Positions 7,094 to 13,671 of a stretch of 27,223 nucleotides of DNA are shown here, one piece after another. The notes under the pieces were generated by a model, which saw only the letters and a list, made by a program, of their open reading frames with translations, made no database searches and was not told the DNA's origin. This stretch comes from an uncultured Marvinbryantia sp. GTDB taxonomy: Bacteria; Bacillota; Clostridia; Lachnospirales; Lachnospiraceae. The position numbers and the translations under genes are program-made. Each line of letters starts with the position of its first letter. The stretch's first letter is position 1. The stretch is taken from assembly GCA_934394985.1 (NCBI GenBank), contig CAKRRF010000030.1:1-27223 (forward strand), given 5' to 3'.

Positions 7094-8056
7094 ATGTTAT
7101 ATTCGATTGTGATTCCCTGTTATAAATCTTCAAAGACCATCCGTAAAGTAGTCGAGATGACCATGCAGGAGATGGACAGGCTGGATCGCAGGGAATATGA
7201 ATTCGTACTGGTAGATGACTGTTCACCGGATAATGGAGAAACCATGGCGGCTCTTATGGGACTGGTAAGAGATTATGCATGTGTAAAAGTAGTAGAACTG
7301 GCGAAAAATGCAGGACAGCATAATGCGGTAATGGCAGGATTAAATGAGGGCAGCGGAGATGTATTTATCGCCATGGATGATGATATGCAGACGCATCCTT
7401 CTCAGCTTGGAAAGCTGTTGGATGAGTTTGATCAGGGATATGATATTGTATATGGATATTATGAGCATAAGGAGCACAGTAAGTTCCGCAACTTTGGAAG
7501 TTATGTAAACTATATGACGGTGCGTGTATTGCTGAAAAAGCCAAAGGATCTGAAGACATCCAGTTTCTGGGTAATCCGGAAGTTTGTACGCGACTATGCG
7601 GTAGAGTACAAGAGTGCTTATACTCATCTGCAGGGACTGTTCCTGCGGACGACGAGGAAGATCAGTTCTGTACCGATTCAGCATTTCAAAAGAGAAGTAG
7701 GTACTTCCAATTATACATTGAAAAAGCTGCTGAAGCTTTGGTCTAATATTCTTGGTTTTTCTATTGTACCACTGCAGCTGGCTACCTATACGGGGTTCTT
7801 TTTTTCTGTACTGGGAATATTGGCAGCAATAGGAGTCATTATTTTAAAATTTGTACGTCCGGCAACATATATAGGATGGCCATCTATGATGGCTACGATA
7901 TGTTTCTTTTCCGGGCTGAATCTGATGTTTATGGGAATCATTGGAGAATATGTGGGAAGAATTTTCCTTGGCATGAGCAAGAACCCGCAGTATGTAGTAC
8001 GTAAGGTTCATAAAAAGGAAGCGGAATTTACCGAAAAGCAGAAGGAGAAAGCATGA
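7094..8056 (+). CDS. GtrB/DPM-like family 2 glycosyltransferase
   Basis: This 320-residue membrane-linked glycosyltransferase of family GT2 probably transfers a sugar to a polyprenyl phosphate on the inner face of the membrane. The GT-A fold is visible: 'YSIVIPCYKSSKTI' at the N-terminus, 'VLVDDCSPDN' with Asp 41-42, 'AGQHNAVMAGL', and a DDD motif at 95-97 ('MDDDMQTHP') for metal and nucleotide sugar. Two hydrophobic helices near residues 230-290 ('GFFFSVLGILAAIGVIILKF' and 'MMATICFFSGLNLMFMGIIG') match the C-terminal anchor of GtrB and ArnC-like enzymes. Its stop overlaps the next gene by four bases (ATGA), showing translational coupling to the ATP-grasp gene. Sugar donor and acceptor are not predictable. 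No GtrA-type flippase is in the unit; the Wzx-like protein upstream may serve. Confidence 0.88.
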   Translation: MLYSIVIPCYKSSKTIRKVVEMTMQEMDRLDRREYEFVLVDDCSPDNGETMAALMGLVRDYACVKVVELAKNAGQHNAVMAGLNEGSGDVFIAMDDDMQTHPSQLGKLLDEFDQGYDIVYGYYEHKEHSKFRNFGSYVNYMTVRVLLKKPKDLKTSSFWVIRKFVRDYAVEYKSAYTHLQGLFLRTTRKISSVPIQHFKREVGTSNYTLKKLLKLWSNILGFSIVPLQLATYTGFFFSVLGILAAIGVIILKFVRPATYIGWPSMMATICFFSGLNLMFMGIIGEYVGRIFLGMSKNPQYVVRKVHKKEAEFTEKQKEKA

Positions 8057-9228
8057 AAAAGCTGATGATTATGGGCGCAGGTATCTACCAGGTGCCATTA
8101 ATAAAAAAAGCAAAAGAAATGGGGATTTACACGATTGTAGTCAGCATTCCTGGAAATTATCCGGGATTTGCTCTTGCAGATAAAGTAATCTATGAGAATA
8201 CGGTAGATTATGAAAAGATCCTGGAAGTGGCAAAGGCAGAAGAGATTGACGGAATTGTTACAGCAGGAACGGATGTGGCAGTTATCACAATCGGAAAAGT
8301 ATGTGATGAACTGGGACTGGCAGGTATCAGTTTTGAAGCGGCAAAGATCGCTTCGAATAAAATTCTTATGAAAAGAAAATATGAGGAATATGGAGTGCGT
8401 ACCGCACGATTCCGTGAAATTGGATTTGATGAGGATCTGATGGAAAAGATTCAGGGTCTGAATTATCCGATGATTATGAAGGCAGTGGACAGTTCCGGAA
8501 GCAGAGGTATTACAAGGGTTAACAGCGAAGCTGAATTAGAAGATGCCCTGAAGGCAGTAAAATCTGTGACCAGAACAGATCACTATATTGTGGAAGAGTT
8601 CATTGAAGGAAAAGAGTTTGGAGCACAGGCGTTTGTACAGAATGGTAAGTTGAAGTTTGCGCTGCCTCATGGAGATTATGTATTCCAGGGAGATACCGGT
8701 GTACCAATCGGACATTTTGCACCATATGATTTAAATGAAGAAGTCATCGCAGATGCTGAAGAACAGCTGGAAAAAGCAATTCAGGCAATGGGGCTGAATA
8801 ACTGTGCGATCAATGCAGACTTTATTCTGAAAGACAATACAACCTATGTATTGGAACTGGGTGGCCGTTCCGGTGCAACCTGTCTGGCAGAACTGGTATC
8901 GATCTATTATGGATATGATTACTATGAAAAACTGATCCGCGCTGCGTTGGGCGAAGATGTGGAATTTCCACAGAATCATGCGACACCGAATGCCAGCATG
9001 CTGCTGCGCAGTGACAGGGATGGTATCATCCAGTCTGTTACAAATCGTAATGTGGAAGATCCGGATATTTGTGAAATCCAGTTTGATTATAAAGTCGGAG
9101 ATGAAGTGAAGAAGTTCCATGTGGGACCACATCGTATCGGTCATGTAATCACGAAGGGAGAAACGCTGGAAAAAGCAGTGGATAAGCTGCAGGAAGCATT
9201 AGACAACATAGAAATAGTAGTTTCCTGA
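8053..9228 (+). CDS. ATP-grasp ligase of CarB/PurK type
   Basis: This 391-residue protein has a Rossmann-like pre-ATP-grasp part ('LMIMGAGIYQVPLIKKAKEMG', residues 4-24) and then an ATP-grasp core. In that core 'YPMIMKAVDSSGSRGI' is the ATP-binding Lys and glycine-rich loop, 'YIVEEFIEGKEFGAQAFVQNG' the adenine-contact strand, and 'INADFILKDNTTYVLELGGRSG' the metal-binding acidic block. Such enzymes join a carboxylate to an amine or thiol through an acyl-phosphate. It overlaps the glycosyltransferase stop by four bases. Together with the CapK-like enzyme, the unit contains two carboxylate-activating proteins, which would fit an amino acid or acyl decoration of a glycan; that is inference. The C-terminus ('FDYKVGDEVKKFHVGPHRIGHVITKGETLEKA') resembles the closing domain of related ligases. 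Confidence 0.87.
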   Translation: MKKLMIMGAGIYQVPLIKKAKEMGIYTIVVSIPGNYPGFALADKVIYENTVDYEKILEVAKAEEIDGIVTAGTDVAVITIGKVCDELGLAGISFEAAKIASNKILMKRKYEEYGVRTARFREIGFDEDLMEKIQGLNYPMIMKAVDSSGSRGITRVNSEAELEDALKAVKSVTRTDHYIVEEFIEGKEFGAQAFVQNGKLKFALPHGDYVFQGDTGVPIGHFAPYDLNEEVIADAEEQLEKAIQAMGLNNCAINADFILKDNTTYVLELGGRSGATCLAELVSIYYGYDYYEKLIRAALGEDVEFPQNHATPNASMLLRSDRDGIIQSVTNRNVEDPDICEIQFDYKVGDEVKKFHVGPHRIGHVITKGETLEKAVDKLQEALDNIEIVVS

Positions 9229-9237
9229 AGGAAACTA
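9218..9237 (+). other. Stem-loop around the ATP-grasp stop codon
   Basis: TAGTTTCC (9218-9225) pairs with GGAAACTA (9230-9237) around a four-base loop that contains the TGA stop (9226-9228). No U run follows, so it is not a standard terminator. Confidence 0.55.
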
Positions 9238-9255
9238 TGAGAAACACGCTCCGCG

Positions 9256-9317
9256 TAAATCAAAAGAACTGTGTTTTTGCAGAAGAAAGTCTGTGAAAAT
9301 ACAGTTCTTTTGATTTA
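9256..9317 (+). terminator. Long 3' hairpin, possible transcript end of the glycan unit
   Basis: Bases 9256-9272 and 9301-9317 are perfect 17-base inverted arms. Pairing can extend inward to 9278/9295 with one or two G-U pairs, leaving a 16-base loop. The 3' arm holds TTCTTTT, but no free U run follows. It may end or protect the transcript; the class is uncertain. Confidence 0.5.
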
Positions 9318-9336
9318 TGGGATAGGAGATTCCTAC

Positions 9337-9365
9337 TTGCAAATATTAAGAAAATAAGATATAAT
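9337..9365 (+). promoter_or_regulatory. Promoter of the Ig-like secreted protein gene
   Basis: TTGCAA (9337-9342) and TATAAT (9360-9365) are spaced by 17 bases. A short dyad TAGGA-GAT-TCCTA (9323-9335) sits immediately upstream of the -35. Confidence 0.75.
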
Positions 9366-9408
9366 AATTACAAAAATGTTACATGATTGAAAAATAAAGG
9401 AGAAATTC

Positions 9409-10602
9409 ATGAGAACGAGAAGAAAATCAATGCTTGTTATTCTGATGATTATGCTGGTGTGTGTGTCAGCTATGTCAGTATCTGCATCGGCAGCGAAGCT
9501 GAATAAAAAAAGTGCCACCATGTATGCCGGAAAGACCTTGCGCCTGAAGGTATCAGGTACTTCAGAAGATGTGATCTGGAGCAGCAGCAAAGCTTCAGTA
9601 GCCAGAGTAGATCGGAATGGAAAAATCAAAGCATTAAAAAAGGGGACTGCGGTCATTCGTGCCAAGGCAGGAAAGAAGACCTATAAATGCAAAGTAACAG
9701 TAAAGCAGAGAGCAAAAGGCATTTCTCTGAATAAAAGCTCCTATTTCATGATTCCTGGAAAGACCTGGACACCAAAGGTCACAGTGAAACCATCTAATAC
9801 AAATGATAAGCGGATTCAGTGGAGCAGCAGTAATAAGGCTGTAGCAAAGGTGAACAGCAAAGGTAAAATCACAGCAGTGTCAAACGGGACAGCAGTGATT
9901 ACAGCAACGACCAGGGATGGAAGTAAGAAAAAGGCATCCTGCACGATCTATGTGCTGAAGGGCGGAACTGGAGCGCAAAAGAAAGAAGAGTCTTCCGGAT
10001 CAGGTACGACAACCACAGGACCTGTCGCAGGAACTTCTCAGGCAGGGGAATCTGTGCTGGCACGAAAGTTTCTTGCATTGCTGGAAAAATATTCTCAGCA
10101 GGTGCAGAGTGATTCCGCCAACGGAACAGCAAAGTGGATCTATTCGAATGCCGGAAGTGTTGGATATACCTGGAACCTGGCATTGAATGATGCAAAGACA
10201 AAAGGACAAAGTGCATGTAACTGTGCACTGCTGGCTCGCTGGGGATTAAGAGATCTGGGTATTATAAATAAGAAAAATTTCTGGGGTGAAAAAGGTGGAG
10301 AAATTACATACAGAGGTGATGTGAAAGAACAGCTTTTGGCACATTGTGAGATTATCCGGGTTTACAAGACTCCGAATCAGCTGCTGGCAGAAGGCGCTCT
10401 GCTTCCTGGAGATATCTGCACATGGGTAGAATATGGACATACCAATGTTTATGCTGGAAACGGACTCTGGTATGATGCAGGAAGAAATGGAAACATTGGT
10501 GGTTACAAAAATGGAAAATTCCAGTTCCAATCATTTGGTCCGGCAGCAACTGTGAATATGAGCGGTACAAGGGTGGGATACATTATCCGCCTGGTAAAAT
10601 AA
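9409..10602 (+). CDS. Secreted protein with two Ig-like (BIG2) domains and an NlpC/P60-like end
   Basis: This 397-residue protein has an export signal at residues 1-29 (basic 'MRTRRKS', hydrophobic 'MLVILMIMLVCVSAMSV', cleavage near 'ASAA'). Two bacterial Ig-like group 2 repeats follow (about 30-103 and 104-186), each with the 'W.SS...VA.V...GKI.A...GTAVI.A' pattern. A Ser/Gly/Thr-rich linker spans about 187-212. The C-terminal domain has a Cys pair in 'SACNCALLARWGL' (Cys270, Cys272), 'LLPGDICTWV' and 'YGHTNVYAG' (His344), the order of Cys, 'PGD' and His seen in NlpC/P60 and related cysteine hydrolases. Peptidoglycan binding and cleavage are therefore possible, but divergence from standard NlpC/P60 leaves the activity uncertain. 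There is no sorting signal or anchor. AAGGAG lies upstream of ATG 9409, and the gene forms its own unit. Confidence 0.8.
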   Translation: MRTRRKSMLVILMIMLVCVSAMSVSASAAKLNKKSATMYAGKTLRLKVSGTSEDVIWSSSKASVARVDRNGKIKALKKGTAVIRAKAGKKTYKCKVTVKQRAKGISLNKSSYFMIPGKTWTPKVTVKPSNTNDKRIQWSSSNKAVAKVNSKGKITAVSNGTAVITATTRDGSKKKASCTIYVLKGGTGAQKKEESSGSGTTTTGPVAGTSQAGESVLARKFLALLEKYSQQVQSDSANGTAKWIYSNAGSVGYTWNLALNDAKTKGQSACNCALLARWGLRDLGIINKKNFWGEKGGEITYRGDVKEQLLAHCEIIRVYKTPNQLLAEGALLPGDICTWVEYGHTNVYAGNGLWYDAGRNGNIGGYKNGKFQFQSFGPAATVNMSGTRVGYIIRLVK

Positions 10603-10611
10603 AAAAGACAG

Positions 10612-10647
10612 AAAAAAGAGATCTCAGTTTCGTGAGATCTCTTTTTT
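10612..10647. terminator. Bidirectional terminator between convergent genes
   Basis: A perfect 15-base inverted repeat (10612-10626 and 10633-10647) has the loop GTTTCG, with A6 on the left and T6 on the right end. It can end both the Ig-like gene (plus) and the DtxR-type gene (minus). Confidence 0.88.
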
Positions 10648-10680
10648 GATAAGCTGTCCGGGGACAGTCATGTTCTGGTT

Positions 10681-11046
10681 TTATTTATGTAAAACGTACT
10701 TCTTGATAGCTTCAAAGCTTTCCGGGCTGATAACGTGCTCCATTTTGCATGCATCTTCAGTAGCAACAGTTGGGTCAACACCAAGACCGATCAGCCAGGA
10801 TGAAAGCAGCTGATGACGCTCATAGATCATATCAGCTATTTTGCGACCACTTTCCGTCAGATAGATAAAACCGGCATCAGTGACGGTAATATGTTCTTTT
10901 TCTCTGAGATTTTTCATTGCAATGCTGACACTGGATTTTTTAAACCCAAGTTCATTTGCTATATCGACGGAGCGAACCACCGGAAGGCGCTTGCTCAAAA
11001 TCAGTATTGTTTCCAAATAGTTTTCCGCAGATTCATTTACTACCAT
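10681..11046 (-). CDS. DtxR-family metal-dependent transcriptional repressor
   Basis: This 121-residue repressor has an N-terminal winged helix ('VRSVDIANELGFKKSSVSIAMKNLREKEHITV', about 24-55) and a metal-binding dimerisation domain, with no C-terminal SH3 domain, so it is MntR-sized. Ligand positions can be read: His78 in 'ERHQLL', and Cys100, Glu103 and His104 in 'DACKMEHVIS'. Cys at the position of MntR Glu99 matches iron-type DtxR/IdeR. Residue 9 is Asn where MntR has Asp8. Iron sensing is therefore more likely than manganese, and the feo genes 7 kb away are obvious targets. The minus-strand ribosome site AGGGG lies eight bases upstream of the ATG at 11046. The promoter spacer contains a near-perfect dyad, suggesting self-regulation. 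Confidence 0.9.
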   Translation of the reverse strand: MVVNESAENYLETILILSKRLPVVRSVDIANELGFKKSSVSIAMKNLREKEHITVTDAGFIYLTESGRKIADMIYERHQLLSSWLIGLGVDPTVATEDACKMEHVISPESFEAIKKYVLHK

Positions 11047-11063
11047 GTTAATATCCCCTACCC

Positions 11064-11092
11064 TTTATATACAAACAATCATTATTTGTTAA
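11064..11092 (-). promoter_or_regulatory. Promoter of the DtxR-type gene with operator-like dyad
   Basis: On the minus strand TTAACA (11092-11087) and TATAAA (11069-11064) are 17 bases apart. The plus strand reads ACAAACAATCATTATTTGT at 11071-11089, an inverted repeat matching at eight of nine paired positions, which covers the spacer and part of the -35. Confidence 0.65.
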
Positions 11093-11131
11093 GTATAACA
11101 CAATTTAGTTGGATAGGCAAACAGATATTTA

Positions 11132-11160
11132 TTGCATTTCACAATAAACCGTACTAGAAT
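11132..11160 (+). promoter_or_regulatory. Promoter of the EamA transporter gene
   Basis: TTGCAT (11132-11137) and TAGAAT (11155-11160) are spaced by 17 bases, with the coding start at 11192. It diverges from the DtxR-type gene promoter about 40 bases away. Confidence 0.65.
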
Positions 11161-11191
11161 AGTTCCATATGCGGAAAGGAAAAGAGAGAAT

Positions 11192-12088
11192 ATGAATAAG
11201 AAACAGTTAAAAAGTGGCGGTATTTTATTATTGACTGCTATTATATGGGGATTTGCGTTTGTGGCACAGAGCGTAGGAATGGACTATGTAGGACCATTTA
11301 CCTTTGGCTGTGTACGGTTTTTTATAGGAGGTCTGATACTGATCCCGTGTATTGCGATTCTGAAAAAATGCAATGGTGCGGAAGAGAAGCGAAAAGAGGA
11401 AGATACGAAGACCTTGTGGATCGGGGGAATTTGCTGTGGAATCGCATTGGCAGCGGCGAGCACGCTTCAGCAGATTGGCATCATGCATACCACAGTAGGA
11501 AAGGCAGGCTTTATTACTGCCTGTTATATTCTTCTGGTACCGGTGTTTGGATTATTTTTTCATAAAAAGTGTGGCATTCTGGTATGGATCGGAGTGCTTC
11601 TGGCGGTAGCCGGACTGTATTTCCTTTGTATCAATGAGAATCTGACCATTGGAAAAGGAGATCTGCTGGTATTTTTATGTGCCATTGTATTTGCCGTACA
11701 TATTTTGGTTATCGATCATTTTTCACCGAAAGTAGATGGCGTCAAAATGTCCTGTATTCAGTTTTTTGTCAGTGGTACCATCTGCCTGGTGCCGACGCTT
11801 TTGCTGGAGCATCCGCATGTAGCACAGCTGCTGGCGGCCTGGCAGCCGATTCTGTATGCCGGTGTATTGTCCTGCGGTGTTGCCTATACACTTCAGATTA
11901 TCGGTCAGAAGGGCATGAACCCAACAGTGGCATCACTGATTCTGAGTCTGGAATCCGTGATATCGGTGCTGGCAGGCATATTGATCCTGCATCAGACACC
12001 GACATCACGGGAAGTGCTGGGATGTATTCTGATGTTTACTGCGATTCTTCTGGCACAGCTGCCGACTCCGGAGAAGAAAAATCGGTAA
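11192..12088 (+). CDS. EamA-family (DMT) transporter
   Basis: This 298-residue protein of the drug/metabolite transporter superfamily has ten hydrophobic segments in two EamA repeats. Repeat one opens with 'GGILLLTAIIWGFAFVAQSVGMDYVGPFTFGCVRFFIGGLIL', the canonical 'W(G/A)...' and 'R(F/Y)..(G/A)' pattern. Repeat two ends with 'GMNPTVASLILSLESVISVLAGILILHQ', including the conserved 'LE.V...L.G...L.E'-like motif. Substrates in this family are diverse and unpredictable. An in-frame TTG at 11132 is part of the promoter, so the ATG at 11192, preceded by GGAAAGGAAAAGAGAG, is chosen. The last 53 bases overlap the end of the convergent minus-strand gene. The gene diverges from the DtxR-type regulator, but nothing ties it to metal transport. 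Confidence 0.88.
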   Translation: MNKKQLKSGGILLLTAIIWGFAFVAQSVGMDYVGPFTFGCVRFFIGGLILIPCIAILKKCNGAEEKRKEEDTKTLWIGGICCGIALAAASTLQQIGIMHTTVGKAGFITACYILLVPVFGLFFHKKCGILVWIGVLLAVAGLYFLCINENLTIGKGDLLVFLCAIVFAVHILVIDHFSPKVDGVKMSCIQFFVSGTICLVPTLLLEHPHVAQLLAAWQPILYAGVLSCGVAYTLQIIGQKGMNPTVASLILSLESVISVLAGILILHQTPTSREVLGCILMFTAILLAQLPTPEKKNR

Positions 12089-12806
12089 TAGTACCCTCTG
12101 CTGTCAGGTCCAGGAAAGTCAGAGCAGTTTCTGTGTGTTTGCTTCCGGAAGTGATGCACAGAATTGCCTGATCAGCGGTACCGCCATAGTAAGAATAAAG
12201 CGGAGTGTCTGAAATATCAATACCATAAGGAAGCGTGGAACCGGTGTCGATGATCTGTCCCTGCTCATCCGTTTCTTCGGTATGCCCCATAATCAGATGA
12301 TCGGAGAATGCAGAGGAAGCGACAGAAGAAAGTGCATTGGTAAGATCCAGATACAGTCCGGAAGCACTTTCGGAATCAAATGTTTCCTGATCGCAGATGA
12401 CGATATCAACATCGCCGGTCACCAGTTTGGTAGTGAAAGCGATCTGCTGGTTTGGGTCTTCCAGATAATAGTTGGAGACTGTGATCAGCTTATGCTTTCC
12501 ATCTGCCTGAAAGTAATCCTGAAGATATGCTGTAAGACCCTCTGCGTCTGCCAGAGAAGTATCGTTGATCACAGCGATATTCAGGAGGGTTTCCTGATGA
12601 CGGAAAAAAACAGTATAGATCAGGCTGATACTCATTGCCAGAAGTACGGCGGCAAGAATACAGAACTTCAGGTAATAGTCTTTAAAATATTGCAGCTTCT
12701 GACGGCCGGAAAGAGAGGAGATATCCTTTTTTCCGATAGAATCATCCCGTTTCTGATACAGGATGGAATCATCGTCAAGAGCTGTTTTTTTCTGGTTTAT
12801 GTCCAT
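12036..12806 (-). CDS. Single-pass membrane protein of unknown function
   Basis: I do not recognise this 256-residue protein. It has a charged cytosolic head of about 45 residues, one strong membrane helix near 46-68 ('LKFCILAAVLLAMSISLIYTVFF'), and an acidic extracellular part with alternating strands and helices ('LLNIAVINDTSLADAEGLTAYLQDYF', 'VTGDVDIVICDQETFDSESASGLYLDL'). That outer part loosely recalls solute-binding-protein folds. An in-frame ATG at 12824 lacks a ribosome site, while AAGAAGG (12820-12814, read on the minus strand) lies seven bases before ATG 12806. Its last 53 bases overlap the 3' end of the EamA transporter gene, tail to tail. It diverges from pyrH. The encoded frame is long, intact and compositionally protein-like, so I believe it is real despite the missing family. 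Confidence 0.75.
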   Translation of the reverse strand: MDINQKKTALDDDSILYQKRDDSIGKKDISSLSGRQKLQYFKDYYLKFCILAAVLLAMSISLIYTVFFRHQETLLNIAVINDTSLADAEGLTAYLQDYFQADGKHKLITVSNYYLEDPNQQIAFTTKLVTGDVDIVICDQETFDSESASGLYLDLTNALSSVASSAFSDHLIMGHTEETDEQGQIIDTGSTLPYGIDISDTPLYSYYGGTADQAILCITSGSKHTETALTFLDLTAEGTITDFSSPESAAVPEESQ

Positions 12807-12883
12807 GATGAAACCTTCTTTCATTTGTTTATGTAAAGTCTAACACGGAATGAAAAAAAAGTGTATTAAATCTTTGTGAAGTA

Positions 12884-12892
12884 TGTTATACT
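12884..12892 (+). promoter_or_regulatory. Extended -10 promoter of the pyrH operon
   Basis: TG at 12884-12885 followed by TATACT (12887-12892) forms an extended -10; no clear -35 is seen at 17 bases. The leader contains TGAGTGC (12902-12908) pairing with GCACTCA (12919-12925). An alternative pairing, AGTGC (12904-12908) with GCACT (12914-12918), is also possible. Confidence 0.55.
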
Positions 12893-12951
12893 GTGAATAA
12901 GTGAGTGCTGTGTGCACTGCACTCAGAAAGTTATCGACAAAGGGGTAAAAG

Positions 12952-13647
12952 ATGAAACGAGTATTACTGAAATTAAGCGGAGAAGCTCTGGCAGGCGATA
13001 AGAAGATGGGCTTTGATGAACCGACAGTTCTCAGAGTTGCAGAACAGGTAAAGCAGTTATCCGATGCAAGGATCGAGATCGGTATCGTGATCGGCGGAGG
13101 TAATTTCTGGAGAGGAAGATCCAGTGAGAATATTGACCGTACCAAGGCTGATCAGATCGGAATGCTGGCTACGGTTATGAACTGTATTTATGTTTCTGAG
13201 ATTTTCCGTTCGGTTGGAATGATGACACAGGTCCTGACACCATTTGAATGTGGATCCTTTACCAAGCTGTTTTCCAAAGACAGAGCGAACAAGTATTTTT
13301 CCAGAGGAATCGTGACATTCTTTGCAGGTGGCACCGGACATCCGTATTTTTCTACCGATACTGCAACAGTACTTCGTGCCATTGAGATTGAGGCAGATGT
13401 TATCCTTCTTGCAAAATCCATTGACGGAGTATATGACAGTGATCCGAAGTCTAATCCGGATGCTAAGAAGTATGATGAGATCAGCATTCAGGAAGTGATT
13501 GACAAGAGACTGGGCGTAGTAGATCTGGCAGCATCGATTCTGTGTATGGAGAATAAGATGCCATTGCTGGTATTTGGGCTGAATGAAGAGAACAGTATTG
13601 TGAATACGGTAAACGGAGTATTCAGCGGAACAAAAGTGACTGTATAA
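12952..13647 (+). CDS. pyrH: UMP kinase
   Basis: This 231-residue cytosolic enzyme phosphorylates UMP to UDP, feeding all pyrimidine nucleotide and nucleotide-sugar synthesis. The amino acid kinase fold is clear: 'RVLLKLSGEALAGDKKMGFD' at the N-terminus, 'GIVIGGGNFWRGRSS' for the phosphate loop, 'AGGTGHPYFSTDTATVLRAIE' for UMP binding and 'KSIDGVYDSDPKSNPDAKKYDE' for the ATP region. Length is typical. AAAGGGG at 12939-12945 precedes ATG 12952. It is the first gene of the pyrH-frr-uppS-cdsA-dxr-rseP operon, with frr 24 bases downstream, the usual order in Firmicutes. The tsf and rpsB genes that often precede it are replaced here by an unrelated divergent gene. Confidence 0.98.
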   Translation: MKRVLLKLSGEALAGDKKMGFDEPTVLRVAEQVKQLSDARIEIGIVIGGGNFWRGRSSENIDRTKADQIGMLATVMNCIYVSEIFRSVGMMTQVLTPFECGSFTKLFSKDRANKYFSRGIVTFFAGGTGHPYFSTDTATVLRAIEIEADVILLAKSIDGVYDSDPKSNPDAKKYDEISIQEVIDKRLGVVDLAASILCMENKMPLLVFGLNEENSIVNTVNGVFSGTKVTV

Positions 13648-13671
13648 CAGAGAAAATCAGGAGGACAGAAT

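Noticed and set aside
11677..12171. Plus-strand open frame of 164 codons out of phase with the EamA gene
   Set aside because: Its translation is unlike a folded protein (many Ser, Asp, Cys) and it overlaps a clear transporter.
12282..12836. Plus-strand open frame of 184 codons opposite the 12036-12806 gene
   Set aside because: It has no ribosome site or recognisable sequence. The minus-strand frame has a ribosome site, a clear membrane helix and normal composition.
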